A stretch of DNA of 64,000 bases from Channallabes apus (Eukaryota; Chordata; Actinopteri; Siluriformes; Clariidae). Shown here in pieces: positions 44,708 through 56,944 of this stretch. The DNA lies in NCBI GenBank assembly GCA_030522415.1, contig CM060126.1, positions 8,432,852-8,496,851 of the forward strand, written 5' to 3'. The notes below the pieces were generated by a model. The model did not search any database. It was given only the letters and a program-made list of their open reading frames with translations, and was not told where the DNA came from. Within the stretch, counting starts at the first letter, position 1, and the number at the start of each line of letters is the position of its first letter. Position numbers and translations under genes: made by a program.

Positions 44708-47700
44708 AATCAATCAATCAACATTTATTTATATAGCACTTTACAGCAACCAAAGTTGAACCAAAGTGCTTCACAGCACTAAAAAATGACAATAAAATCG
44801 CAATAAAAATTTTTATAGTTATAAATAAATAAATGAACATTATAAATGGAAGTTATAGTATAACAATAATAATAATAATAAATAAATAAATAAAAATAAA
44901 TAAAACTAAATTATAAAAAGCATAAAATTATAAAATTATAAAATTATAAAATATTAAAAGCCATTCTAAATAAGTGGGTCTTTAGTTGTGCTTTAAACAA
45001 AGGAAGGTCCTTAATTTTGCGTAACTCTGGTGGAATGGTGTTCCAGAGTTTAGGGCCAGCGACTGCAAAGGAGCGATCACCCCATTGCTTGTATCTTGAC
45101 CGAGGGACCACTAGCAGGTTTTGGTTTGCAGAACGTAAGGCTCTACCTTGGTGATAGGAGCTTATTGTCTCACACAAGTAGGACGGTGCCAGACCATTAA
45201 TCGCATTAAAAACAAACATCAAAAGTTTAAACTGAATCCGGAACTGTACCGGAAGCCAGTGAAGGGAATACAAAATTGGTGTGATGTGATCATTTTTTCG
45301 GTTATTGGTCAGCATACGAGCCGCAGCATTCTGCACAAGTTGCAGACGATGTAACCGAGCTTGAGTGATTCCCACATAAAGTGCGTTGCAATAGTCTAGC
45401 CGCGAACTAATAAAAGCATGAATGGCTTTCTCCAGGTCGCTCTGGTTCAAAAAGGGTTTGACCTTTGCAAGGAAGCGAAGATGAAAAAATCCTGCCCTGA
45501 CAACCGAGTCAATGTGAGTCTGAAAGTTTAAACTGCTGTCTAAAGTCACCCCCAAATTTTTGACTGCATGGCTCAAATTAGGAACTGGAAAATCGAGACC
45601 AGCAGTGATAAAACCAGAAACGTTTGGGGACCCAAACATAATACACTCTGTTTTACGCTCATTCACACAGATAGTTTTGTGACAGCCAGAGTTTGATGTC
45701 ATACAGACAACTGTGAATTGATTTAAGTGCTTCAGAAGAATTTGGCACAATTGGCAGATAGATTTGTAAATCATCTGCATATAGATGAAAAGAAACATTG
45801 TGCTTTGAAATGATCGACCCTAATGGCAGCATGTACAAGGAAAATAGAACAGGGCCCAAAATGGAACCCTGTGGAACACCAGAGGTCAAAGGGGCTGAGG
45901 AGGAAGAGAGATCACCAATCATGACTGAGAAAGTCCTATTTGTTAAATATGACCTAAACCATTGTAGTACAGGACCTTGAAGGCCAACTTCTTGTGCCAG
46001 ACGTGTCAGGAGAGTCGAGTGGTCAACAGTATCAAAGGCTGCAGTGAGGTCCAACATCACGAGCAGCACAGGTTTTTTGGAATCAAGGGATAGGAGGATA
46101 TCATTCTGTACAGTACCTTCAGGAGAGCGGATTCAGTGCTGTGACGAGTTCTAAAACCGGATTGGAATTTCTCAAGAACATGATTTTTTTCTAGAAAGGA
46201 CTGCAACTGGATACAGACAACTTTTTCTAAGACCTTAGATAGAAAGGGTAAATGAGATACTGGTCTAAAATTAGAAAATACTGTAGGATCAAGATTGGAT
46301 TTTTTAAGAAGAGGCCTGACCACAGCGTGCTTGAAGGCATCTGGGACAAACCCTGAACTGAGGCAACTGTTTATAAAAGAGAGAAGACATGGACCCACTG
46401 TGTTAAAAACCTGCTTCAGCACCCTAGATGGAATAATGCCCAGAGGACAGTTAGTTGGGGATAACCGCTGGACCAGTTCAGAGAGAAAAGATAGGGACAC
46501 TGGCTCAAATTTGTTAAACACAGATGAGGGCGTAGAAAAGGAAGAACATGTATCAAGACCATTTGAAGTGACGTTAATATTCTGCCTGACAGAGGCTATC
46601 TTATCGATAAAATGATTTAGAAATTCATCACAGAATGACCTTGATACCTGTTTCGGAACATTACACAAAGGATTTGTAACTGACTGAATTGTATTGAATA
46701 ACACCCTGGGACGATTACAGTTGGTGGAGATTACATTTGACAAGTACATACATTTAGCTTCTTTAACTGCATTCTGATAATCAGAAAGACTGTCACGCAG
46801 TATACCCAGTGATACTTGTAATCTGTCCTTCTTCCATCTGCGCTCGGCTTGTCTGCAGTGCTGCCTAAGGGCACGCGTAGTATCATTAAGCCAAGGGTCA
46901 GGTTTGGCTTTCATGGGTTTGTCCTTGTAAGGTGCAATTGAGTCCAAAATCCCTGAGCAGGTGGAGTAGAGGTTGGAGATAAAATCCTCTAGGCACAGGG
47001 GGGAAGCTAACTCGTCCTGGATGTAGAAACTAGTGTTCATGAATGCATCAGCAAATTCTCCAGCTGTGGTGGATGTAATGGTGCGGCGCTGGCAGGCTGG
47101 AGTAAAAGATTTCATAGCAGATAGTGAGGCAGTAAATTCAAAAATAACAGGGAAGTGGTCCGAAATACAGATATCAATTATTTCTGAAATGGATACTGGA
47201 AGTCCATGTGAAATAACAAGATCCAGTGTGTGGCCATGCTGATGTGTAGGGTCATTTACTGATTGGGTCAGGTCAAAGGAGTTTAAAAGACTTTGAAAGT
47301 CATTTACCAGTTGACTGGATGGACAACAGACATGAATATTAAAATCTCCACAAATGAGTAAACTGTCATATTTTGGCATTAATTCAGAAAGTAACTCTGA
47401 AAACCCAGAGATAAAGTCCTTATTGTATTTAGGTGGACGATAAACAATAGCACACAGTACAGGACATGCAAACTGAATCAAAAGCAGTTCTAGCTCAAAG
47501 CTATTGTAGCTTCTCCATGGGATTAAACGGCAGCTGAATTTCTGTTTGAAAACCGCAGCCAGTCCACCACGACGCGACACTCGCGGCATACTCAGGAAGG
47601 AATAACCCGGAGGGAGGAGCTCGGAGAAGGCGCTGTTATCACCTTGTTTTAGCCAAGTTTCCGTAAGCAGAATAAAATCCAAGTCGCGAGTGGAGATCAG

Positions 47701-48300
47701 ATCGTTCAAAATGAATGTCTTATTTGTGAGTGATCGAGTGTTCAACAAGGCAGTACGGTACTTACAGCTTTGCGCTGGGGTTCGACTGAGCGGGCGGAGA
47801 TTTCCCTGTACACAGCCCCGTGCCTGGATCCTCACCGGCCGGCGACACGGAAACGAGCAGCCGTCATCTGGGATAGCCGTTCTGAGCCACCGATAGCTGT
47901 ACTCCTGAGAGCGACGCAGGTCAAAATTCCCGTATTCAGTAGATACTCCATTTGAAGCAAAGCCCGGGTTATCCACACAGGATGCCAGGTAGGCTTTCAG
48001 TTTGATGAGAATACCTCCTCTTTTTCCGCGTCTCTTGCGCCTCTTGTTGCGACGCAACATGTAAACAGGACGCAATAGATGGGCAGGTACAGACGCTAGA
48101 AAAGGTGGTGGCGTCTTTGAATGTCCACTGTTAATAGAGTCAGGCAAGTTCTGCATAGTAGCCTGTATCTTTAAAAGTGTCAGGCGATCGTATATCAGCA
48201 GAGATGACACATCATAAGAGATAATTAAAATAAACACAGTAATTAATAAAAAACACGACAGAGTGGGACGGCAGACCATACAAGGCGGCGCCATCTTGTA
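44708..48300 (-). mobile_element. Nearly full-length L2-type LINE
   Basis: The 3' end is at 44708 with a terminal aatc repeat beside tttatttatatagcacttta. Endonuclease and RT coding run antisense up to 48294. No RNase H was seen. The 3' UTR ends in AT-rich taaaattata repeats near 44920-44955. Confidence 0.9.
44944..48294 (-). pseudogene. L2-type LINE ORF2 with two frame breaks
   Basis: A long frame (48294-46057, 745 codons) starts MAPPCMVCRPTLSCFLLITV. It carries the AP endonuclease (ALLNTRSLTNKTFILNDLI, LLTETWL, YRPPKYN, ICGDFNIH, SDHFPVIF) and the first RT blocks (RPVSHLPFLSKVLEKVV, FQSGFRTRHSTESALLKVL). The frame shifts near 46060; 46069-45659 has [38 protein letters not shown] and YADDLQIYLP. 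It shifts again near 45720; 45700-44944 has KTECIMFGSP, LGVTLDSSLNFQTHI, SRLDYCNALYVG and LHWLPV to the stop. The N-terminus is unusually hydrophobic for an ORF2. Confidence 0.9.
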
Positions 48301-48815
48301 TAGTAACCTACATTTACAATATAGTAGCCTACATTTCAGAAACTCAGGTACCCTATAGGTAGGTAGACCTTCTGTAAACTGTTTTTTTTTAAGTAAAACA
48401 CAATACTTTCACGTACATTCAGAACATTGGAAACCCTGACTATTAAACCCTGACGCTTCCATCCATTCATTTTTTTTATAACAAAATTTCCCAACATTTT
48501 TGCACAGTCACATTCCTATATGCTGGTTGCAATAAAATTTACACAGTTTAAATGGAACGATAACTTTGTTCTACATGACTATCAGAAAACCCAAATGCAC
48601 AGTTTGATGTCTGAAGCATCCTCCACCGACACAAGATTTCTATATAAGCAGTTTCTTTTTTTTAATCGATCATTGACTAATGCTGTGTTGTTGCTGTCCC
48701 TTAGCTGTGACACTTCAGTTTTAAGGGTTAATTCTCCTTGATTTTTTAAAGAAGAGCCAGAACATTCTCGGCCGGAACATTCTCTGCATTTACTGCTTCC
48801 AAATACACGCTCTGT
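48301..48815. other. Intergenic between LINEs
   Basis: No gene. About 48540-48735 is collinear with 61532-61713, including the identical block acccaaatgcacagtttgat. The right end carries a candidate target duplication of the next LINE, caaatacacgctctgt at 48800-48815. Confidence 0.55.
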
Positions 48816-48976
48816 GGGGCGCTCTTGCATGGCAATGGAGTAGGACGTGTTTGGCTCGTGCTCTCGCCGAACTCTTGTTTTTTTTTTATATAATAAGCGC
48901 TTTATTTTACAAAACAGTACAACAAATTTGATATGATTTACCCTCTGAAATAAGGGGGAAATTAATATGCGGGTCA

Positions 48977-50263
48977 ATGGCGGAAAAACTACGCAAATAT
49001 AAATACGACGCATCATCCAACACTAGGCCCAACGTCGCCACGTCTTCGGGCTCCACCGTCACCCGGTCTCGAGCAACACCACCCCCTCCGGGCAGTCCGG
49101 AGAAAATGGATGCTGAGGCCTTGAAATCCGAGATTCTTCGCTCATTAAAAGAAGACATCTCGGCAGTAATTAAGGCTGAACTAAAAAAGGCGCTTCCGGA
49201 TGATTTCAACGCCCTTAAAAATGAGATACAATCCGTTAAAAGAGAAATTGTAAATGATGCGGCGGCGTTTCACTCTGAAATCGAACAAATGAAGACCGTG
49301 ATAAAGAAGGTGGAAGGCGGCCTTTCAACGTGGTCGGACGAGGTGACGACTTTAAAATCTGTGGTCACTTGTTTAAAAACTGAGGTAGGTGAGCTAAGAG
49401 GGAAATGCGAGGACATGGAGGGAAGGATGAGAAGAAGTAATATCAGGATAGTGGGGGTCGCTGAGACGGAGGGATCAAACTCTACTGTGTTTGTTTCGAG
49501 GCTGCTGAAAGAAACACTACAAATGGAGAAGGATGTGCTTGTGGACCACTCGCATAGAATTCAGGATCAAAGAAGATCGGATGGAAACCCGCGTGTCATC
49601 ATGGCGAAACTTCACTACCACCAAGACTGTGTCGAGGTATTGAGCCGTGCGCGCGCTCGGGCTCCGCTCAGATTTAACGGAGAATCGGTCGACATTTTCC
49701 CGGATTACCAAAAGGTGATTTACAGATGCAGAGGAAGCCATGAGGTATATCAGGAAGAACATTATCCCCGCAGAGCCCTGAAAATTATGCAAACTTGCAA
49801 CTTCTACGCAACTTCTATTCGTCTAAGGCACTGGTGGCTCAGTGGTAGGTGTTTCGCCTGTCATGCGGAAGGCCCGGGTTCGATTCCAGCCAGTGCCGAC
49901 ACCCCAGCCACAGGATGCAGTGCCGGTCCCAAGCCCGGATAAAATGAGAGGGTTGCGTCAGGAAGGGCATCCGGCGTAAAACCTGTGCCAAGTTGTAGTG
50001 CGGACTGGATATTCCGCTGTGGCGACCCCTTGTCGGGAGCAGCCGAAAGACCAACAACAACTTAACTTCTATTCGTCTATACCGTCTTCCAGCGTAGACC
50101 AGTGGAGCAGTGACCTTTTGTTTGCATTGTTTTTAGCTCCTCCTAGAGGGCGTACAAGGTATTATTCAGCCATGAGCAGGAGACTTTCTACTGATAATAC
50201 TGACATGACAATATTCTCGCTGCTGATGGAAACATCACTGACTCTATTGTTGGTGTACCGCTA
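48977..50263 (+). pseudogene. L1-like ORF1, interrupted by a SINE
   Basis: Starts MAEKLRKYKYDASSNTRPN. A Pro/Ser/Thr N-terminal segment precedes a Glu/Lys-rich coiled coil at about 45-155 and then an RRM-like domain opening MRRSNIRIVGVAE at about 152-164, with LKETLQMEKDVLVDHSHRIQ. The frame enters the SINE at 49826. The original reading resumes after 50079 (FYSSIPSSSVDQWSSDLLF) to a stop at 50262. ORF1 proteins are RNA chaperones that coat the element RNA. Confidence 0.82.
49826..50063 (+). mobile_element. tRNA-derived SINE, second family
   Basis: A box tggctcagtgg and B box ggttcgattcc, a body with gggcatccggcgtaaaacct, and a 3' tail ctgtggcgaccccttgtcgg, gagcagccgaaagacc, then caa repeats. 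A perfect 16-bp target duplication, aacttctattcgtcta, lies at 49810-49825 and 50064-50079. The insertion is inside L1-like ORF1. Confidence 0.92.
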
Positions 50264-50310
50264 AGGAGTCCATCTCTACTTTTATCTTTTTTGGTTTATC
50301 TATTTTACTG

Positions 50311-50342
<32 letters not shown>

Positions 50343-50822
50343 TTATATCTTTTAATTAATGGTGTGACTCTTCCTCAATTCTGAGCTTGTATTGCTTAGT
50401 TGCATTTTAAGCGAAGTGTTTAATATCTTTGCTGGTATTAATAGGCTTACTTTAATTTACTCTTCTTTTCCTATTGTTATTACCATTATTATTCTTACTG
50501 TTATTACTATGTTATTCCGCAGATTTTACGACATATCATAATGCGCTATTTGAGTTACTTTAGTATGGTGGGTTTGGCGGGAGCGGGAGCTGTTGGCTCT
50601 GTAGAGCTCCCAACACAAACACTTAATGTGTGGATTTGTTTTTGCAGGGTATTTTGTTCACCATGTTCGTGTAGGTGATAGGGGGGAGCGGGGAGGGGGT
50701 TTATTGGTTTTTTTATTTTGTTTTTTTTCCTACCAGACTTATTCTGTCAGATGTCCATGTTAATTTACACTTGTTTTCAAGTTGTTTTTATGGATTTCAT
50801 TTATATAAACACTTCCCCTTAA

Positions 50823-53800
50823 GATGACAGCTACTAAAACTTCCAAAGTGCTGGATGGCTGCTCAGTTAATTTCGTGAGCTGAAATGATAAGTCACTTAA
50901 CCATCCAGTGAAACATAAGATATTTGCACATTTAAAACAACTTGATGCAGACATCGCATTTCTTCAGGAGACTCATTTACATTCAGCAGATCATTTCCGG
51001 CTTAGAGGGAGTTGGGTGGAACAGATTCATTCCAATCATTCCAATTTCCATTCAAAAGCTAGAGGTGTGGCCATACTCATCAAGAAAAACACGCCATTCA
51101 CTATGACTAGTGTAGAGGCTGATTCCTTGGGGCGATATGTTATTGTGGTGGGCCAGCTTTATTCCCTCCCAGTCATCCTGGCCAATATTTATGCAACAAA
51201 CTGGAATAACGCTGCATTCTTTTCAAACCTTTTCTCTCTGCTACCAGATATATCATCACACCACCTTATTCTTGGTGGCAACACGAATTGTGTACTCTCC
51301 CCCGTTTTAGACCGTAGCTCGTCCAAAAAAGCTCCCCTTTCTAAATCAGCACGTTCAATTAAACTTTTTCTTAAATCGTATGGTATAGCTGACGTTTGGC
51401 GGTTTCGTAGCCCTACTTCCAGAGAATATTCCTTCTTTTCCTCTGTTCATAAGACCTTTTCCCGTATAGATCATTTTTTTCTAGACAAGAGACTTCTTCC
51501 TTCTATCACCAAGTGTCATTACGGAGCTATAGTTATATCTGATCATGGTCCCTTAACTATGAAAATGCGTATCCCCGATACACAGTCCAGATACCGTCCC
51601 TGGAGGTTCAACTCTCTACTTCTATCAGAGGAAGCTTTTATTGAATTCATTTCCTCTGAGATTACATTATTCCTCGAGATCAACCAAACACCAGGGATGT
51701 CCTCTTCAACTATATGGGAGTCACTTAAGGCATATTTACGAGGCCAGATAATTTCATATTGCGCAAGGAAGAATAAAAACGACACTGCACGCCTTAAAGA
51801 ACTGGCTGATGAGATACTGGAGCTAGATAGACTATATAGTTACCTACCCTCTGCAGACACAATGAAAAAGCGTATACTTTTGCAGACTGAGTTTGATCTC
51901 CTGTCAACAAGGCAGGCTGAATATCTTATTTCTAAATCAAGACATATGTCCTATGAGCATGGAGAAAAGGCTGGACGAACACTTGCTCATCAGCTAAGAC
52001 AAAGGACTGCCAATCTGTCCATCCCTGTAATTAACAATGAGCAAGGCTTAAAAAACACTGATAGCCTTCAAATTAATGCATGTTTCCAAAATTATTATCA
52101 GTCACTATATACTTCCGATTCATGTGTCGATCCTCTCTCCCTGGAGGACTTTTTCAATAATATACATATCCCTTCTGTGGATCCGGTGACGGTTGCTGAA
52201 TTGGAAGAAAATCTCACGGTGGAAGAGAGAGGTTCAGCAATTAGATCTATGCAGAGTGGCAAGTCACCGGGACCGGATGGTTTCCCAACAGATTTCTTTA
52301 AAAAAAAATTCAGAGCAGCTTTCCTCTTTATTGTTGTCAGTTTTTGAAGAGTCACTCTCAGTAAAATCTCTACCACCAACCATGCATCAGGCAGTTATCT
52401 CATTAATCCTTAAAAAAGACAAGAACCCTCTTGAGTGTAGCTCATTTCGTCCAATTTCCCTTCTTAATACTGATGCCAAAGTGCTTGCTAAAGTCCTTGC
52501 GCGACGTTTAGAAGGGGTGGTGCCCTCCATCATATCACCTGACCTTCTTCTTTGTCTTTCGGCTGTTCCCTTTCAGGGGTCGCCACAGCGAATCATCTGC
52601 CTCCATCTAACCCTATCCTCTGCATCCTCTTCTCTCACACCAACTAACTTCATGTCCTCCCTCACTGCATCCATAAACCCCCTCTTTGGTCTTCCTCTAG
52701 ACCTCCTGCCTGGCAGTTCCAACCTCAGCGTCCTTCTACCGATATATTCACAATCTCTCCTCTGAACATGTCCAAACCACCTCAATCTGGCCTCTCTGAC
52801 TTTATCTCCAAAACATCTAACATGGGTTGTCCCTCTGATGAACTCATTCTTGAAACCAAACAAGGCTTATTAAGAATTGTTATTCTTTTTTTAAACATCA
52901 GACGACTTTTGAATATTCTTTACGGCCCCTCTCCACCTGGTGTACCGGATGTGGTTCTCTCATTGGATGTGGAAAAGCCATTTGACCGTGTGGAATGGGG
53001 TTATCTTTTTAATACTCTGGAGAGATTTGGTCGCAAGCTTATATCATGGATAAAACTTTTCAATACGTCTCCATTAGCCGCTGTGCGTACTAATAACAGC
53101 ATATCTGCTTATTTTGAGCTTCAACATGGCACGAGGCAGGGATGCCCTCTATCTCCACTTCTATTTGCAGTCGCAATGGAAGCACTTGCTTTGACTTTGA
53201 GACAAAAAGCCGATATCCAGGGTATTCAACGGGCAGGATTGGAACATAAGGTTTCGCTTTATGCAGACGACATGTTATTATACTTGTCACAACCCCTGAC
53301 AAATTAATAAGTTAGTGACTCTACTTACAGAGTTTGGCAAAATATCTGGCTATAAAGTTAATATCCAGAAAAGTGAACTAAAGCCTGTTGGTGATGGGGT
53401 CAGTCTGTCATCTTTAAGGTCAATCCCTTTAAAATTAGCCCTAAAAAATGTAAATACCTTGGGATTTGGGTTACGCATGATTGTTCAGAGCCAATTGTCC
53501 ACCTCTCTTATCCAATCTAAAACAAGATCTTGAGCGTTGGGACCACCTCCATCTTTCATTGGGTGGAAGAATTAATACAATAAAAATGAGTGTATTGCCC
53601 AAGTTTCTGTATATTTTTCAGTGCCTTCCGTTTTTTTTAACAAAATCTTTCTTCTCTAAATTAAATCATATTTCAACCTTTATTTGGAACAAAAAAAACA
53701 CCAAGAATTAAAAGAAGTATACTGCAGAGACCTCGTGCAAAAGATTAATGCAAAGAATTAATGACATTAATCCCCCTGTATGGACAATTCAGGAGGCGGT

Positions 53801-54878
53801 CTCAGTTAGACCCACCTCTCTAATAGCATTATTGTGTTCTAAAATACCACTTATTCAACCAATCTCTAGTTTGACCTCTAATCCAGTTGTTATGCATTCA
53901 GTTAAAATCTGGAACCAATTCAGAATATCGTCTTCTCTTAAAGAATTACCACAGGCTGCCCCGATTGCTGAAAATTACATGTTTGTTCCATCTATGATGG
54001 ATGATGCTTTTAAAATTTGGGCTAGAAATGGATTGATCTCATTGTCTGAACTTTATATTGATGGGAATTTTGCATCCTTTGAACAGTTAGTACAGAAATA
54101 CGACATTCCTAAATCACATTTTTATAGTTATTTGCAGCATTGAATTCTGATAATTTCCCAGCATGCCCTCCACTTTCTTTATTAGATTCAATATTTGAAT
54201 GTAAATCAGTCCAAAAACAAACTATACGCAGGATCTATGAAATACTCAATGTGTATGATTCAACACCCTTAGACTTACTCAGGAATAAATGGGAGACAGA
54301 TTTAGATGAACCAATTTCAGAGGAAATCTGGCACAAAATAATACAGAGAATTTTCTCATCATCCATTTGCCTTAGACATGCTGTAATACAATTTACTATT
54401 GTGCATCGTCTACACTGGTCAGAAAGTCAGACTTTCTAAAATTAAAACTGATATAGACACCACATGTGACAGATGCAGGCAGGCTCCTGTAACTCTGCTG
54501 CAGATGTTCTGGACTTGTCCAAGACTCTACATGTTCTGGACCAAGATTTTCAAGACTTTTTCTAGAATATTTGGAGAGACAGTAGAGCCGACTCCATTTG
54601 TTGCATTGTTTGGTGTGCCTCCAGAAAACACCAGTTTTGACCAAAGGAAATTTTAAATATTGGCCTTCTGTTCCCTTTTAGCTAGGAGATTAATTCTGAC
54701 TAAATGGAAAGCCCCTGATCCACCAACATTTAGCCACTGGATAAGGGAAGTGATGTACTGCCTTCAATTGGAGAAAGTTAGGTATAGAGTTAAAGGGTCT
54801 ACTGACACATTTTATGATATTTGGCAGCCTTTCTTAACTTTTGCTGAGGGCCTGAACGCAGATATTATTGTACTGTAA
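50823..54878 (+). pseudogene. L1/Tx1-like ORF2 (endonuclease-RT), broken
   Basis: Endonuclease: LNHPVKHKIFAHLKQLDAD, FLQETHLHSADHFRL, GVAILIKKNTPF, VILANIYATN (about 50895-51200) and FFLDKRL, VISDHGPL. RT: AIRSMQSGKSPGPDGFPTDF near 52235, a frameshift at about 52310, SSFRPISLLNTDAKVLAKVL near 52440, the inserted LINE fragment, then LSLDVEKPFDRVEW, GTRQGCPLSPLLFAVAMEAL and YADDMLLYL near 53260. The C-terminal region runs to a stop at 54878 with several frameshifts. In NTNCVLSP the usual Asp of the GDFN/GD endonuclease motif is Asn (GGNTN). Inactive. Confidence 0.88.
52544..52853 (-). mobile_element. RTE-like LINE 3' end inserted in L1-like ORF2
   Basis: Antisense frame 52863-52573 encodes an intact RT C-terminal tail: RLRWFGHVQRRDCEYIGRR, LPGRRSRGRPKRGF, EDAEDRVRWRQMIRCGDP. 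It is followed by a very short 3' UTR ending gctgtggcgacccctgaaag, ggaacagccgaaagac. Clade assignment (RTE-like) rests on recalled family features. It interrupts the RT between the GxxPSIISPD and RRLLNIL blocks. Confidence 0.8.
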
Positions 54879-55063
54879 AGGAAGTGTGTGGGGAAGATTA
54901 CTTATTTACATATTATTATTTAATTAAATTTAAATATTAATGGACATCTGATTGTTATGGCATCCTTGTGTTTGTCTGGTGTTGGCGGGGATGGGGGGGT
55001 TTGGTTTTGTGGTCTCTTTTGTTGTGTTTTTTCTGTATAGTTGGAAAAAAAAAAAAAAAAAAA

Positions 55064-55325
55064 CTTTGATCAAATACACGTTCTGTATCTGTTTACTCTG
55101 CTAGCACAAGAGCAAACTGTTCGCTATTAGTTAATCGATCACGGATGGTGGCATCATCCTCCGTGACAGATTTTTTTTAAAAGGGTGAGATATACCTGAG
55201 CAGCCGTCAATATACTTTGCCGACCCGTCCAAGTTTACTCTATGAGTGGGAAACACTGCATTTATTAGACCAACATTCTGCAACTAAATACTTTTGCAAA
55301 CAGAAAGCACATCGTTTATATGATA
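55064..55325. other. Short intergenic spacer
   Basis: Lies between the L1-like poly-A tail and the Tc1 element. No feature apart from the candidate LINE target duplication at 55071-55086. Confidence 0.5.
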
Positions 55326-56944
55326 CAGTGGTGTGAAAAACTATTTGCCCCCCCTCCTGATTTCTTATTCTTTTGCATGTTTGTCACACAAAATGTTTCT
55401 GATCATCAAACACATTTAACTATTAGTCAAAGATAACACAAGTAAACACAAAATGCAGTTTTTAAATGAGGGGTTTTATTATTTAGGGAGAAAAAAAATC
55501 CAAACCTACATGGCCCTGTGTGAAAAAGTAATTGCCCCCTGAACCTAATAACTGGTTGGGCCACCCTTAGCAGCAATAATTGCAATCAAGCGTTTGCGAT
55601 AACTTGCAACGAGTCCTTTACAGCGCTCTGGAGGAATTTTGGCCCACTCATCTTTGCAGAATTGTTGTAATTCAGCTTTATTTGAGGGCTTTCTAGAATG
55701 AACCGCCTTTTTAAGGTCATGCCACAACATCTCAATAGGATTCAGGTCAGGACTTTGACTAGGCCACTCCAAAGTCTTCATTTTGTTTTTCTTCAGCCAT
55801 TCAGAGGTGGATTTGTTGGTGTGTTTTGGGTCATTGTCCTGCTGCAGCACCCAAGATCGCTTCAGCTTGAGTTGACGAACAGATGGCCGGACATTCTCCT
55901 TCAGGATTTTTTGGTAGACAGTAGAATTCATGGTTCCATCTATCACAGCAAGCCTTCCAGGTCCTGAAGCAGCAAAACAAACCCAGACCATCACACTACC
56001 ACCACCATATTTTACTGTTGGTATGATGTTCTTTTTCTGAAATGCTGGGTTACTTTTACGCCAGATGTAACGGGACACGCACCTTCCAAAAAGTTCAACT
56101 TTTGTCTCGTCGGTCCACAAGGTATTCTCCCAAAAGTCTTGGCAATCATTGAGATGTTTTTTAGCAAAATTGAGACGAGCCTTAATGTTCTTTTTGCTTA
56201 AAAGTGGTTTGCGCCTTGGAAATCTGCCATGCAGGCCGTTTTTGCCCAGTCTCTTTCTTATGGTGGAGTTGTGAACACTGACCTTAATTGAGGCAAGTGA
56301 GGCCTGCAGTTCTTTAGATGTTGTCCTGGGGTCTTTTGTGGCCTCTCGGATGAGTTGTCTCTGCGCTCTTGGGGTAATTTTGGTCGGCCGGCCACTCCTG
56401 GGAAGGTTCACCACTGTTCCATGTTTTTGCCATTTGTGGATAATGGCTCTCACTGTGGTTCGCTGGAGTCCCAAAGCTTTAGAAATGGCTTTATAACCTT
56501 TACCAGACTGATAGATCTCATTTACTTTTGTTCTCATTTGTTCCTGAATTTCTTTGGATCTTGGCATGATGTCTAGCTTTTGAGGTGCTTTTGGTCTACT
56601 TCTCTGTGTCAGGTAGCTCCTATTTAAGTGATTTCTTGATTGAAACAGGTGTGGCAGTAATCAGGCCTGGGGGTGACTACAGAAATTGAACTCAGGTGTG
56701 ATAAACCAGTTAAGTTATTTTTTAACAAGGGGGGCAATCACTTTTTCACACAGGGCCATGTAGATTTGGAGCTTTTTTTCTCCCTTAATAACGTAAACCT
56801 TCATTTAAAAACTGCATTTTGTGTTCAAGTATGTTATCTTTGACTAATAGTTAATGGTTTTTGATGAGCAGAAACATTTAAGTGTGACAAACATGCAAAA
56901 GAATAAGAAATCAGGAAGGGGGCAAATAGTTTTTCACACCACTG
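55326..56944 (-). mobile_element. Complete Tc1-like transposon
   Basis: TA at both ends (55324-55325, 56945-56946). Inverted repeats of about 215 bp open with cagtggtgtgaaaaactatt, and each has an inner repeat containing acatggccctgtgtgaaaaa (ends of the IR/DR type). It is 1,619 bp with an intact transposase between the repeats. Confidence 0.96.
55545..56567 (-). CDS. Tc1-like DDE transposase, intact (340 aa)
   Basis: Catalyses cut-and-paste transposition into TA sites. ATG at 56567 (MPRSKEIQEQ), stop at 55545. Paired-like DNA-binding region: GYKAISKALGLQRTTV (helix-turn-helix, about 24-39), the GRPTKI linker hook at about 59-64 and a second HTH to about 110. Catalytic triad: Asp153 in LWTDETKVELFG, Asp244 in [10 protein letters not shown], Glu279 in [11 protein letters not shown]. 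Asp244 and Glu279 are separated by 34 residues (DD34E). GGG box at about 188-190 (KYGGGSVMVW). The length equals the usual 340. No stop or frameshift is visible, so it could encode an active protein; activity is not shown by sequence alone. Confidence 0.96.
   Translation of the reverse strand: MPRSKEIQEQMRTKVNEIYQSGKGYKAISKALGLQRTTVRAIIHKWQKHGTVVNLPRSGRPTKITPRAQRQLIREATKDPRTTSKELQASLASIKVSVHNSTIRKRLGKNGLHGRFPRRKPLLSKKNIKARLNFAKKHLNDCQDFWENTLWTDETKVELFGRCVSRYIWRKSNPAFQKKNIIPTVKYGGGSVMVWVCFAASGPGRLAVIDGTMNSTVYQKILKENVRPSVRQLKLKRSWVLQQDNDPKHTNKSTSEWLKKNKMKTLEWPSQSPDLNPIEMLWHDLKKAVHSRKPSNKAELQQFCKDEWAKIPPERCKGLVASYRKRLIAIIAAKGGPTSY

Larger units (their letters stand above)
48816..55063 (+). mobile_element. 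L1/Tx1-like LINE with nested insertions
   Basis: Two plus-strand ORFs (coiled-coil ORF1, endonuclease-RT ORF2) and a pure 19-A tail at 55045-55063 mark an L1-type element. The likely 5' end is ggggcgctcttgc at 48816. The near-identical sequence caaatacacgttctgt recurs at 55071-55086, seven bases past the tail. A SINE (49826-50063) and an RTE-like LINE fragment (52544-52853) have jumped into it. Confidence 0.85.

Noticed and set aside
52193..52765. Plus-strand reading through the antisense LINE fragment at 52544-52853
   Set aside because: The part after 52544 is the reverse strand of an inserted LINE tail; only the first part is genuine ORF2.
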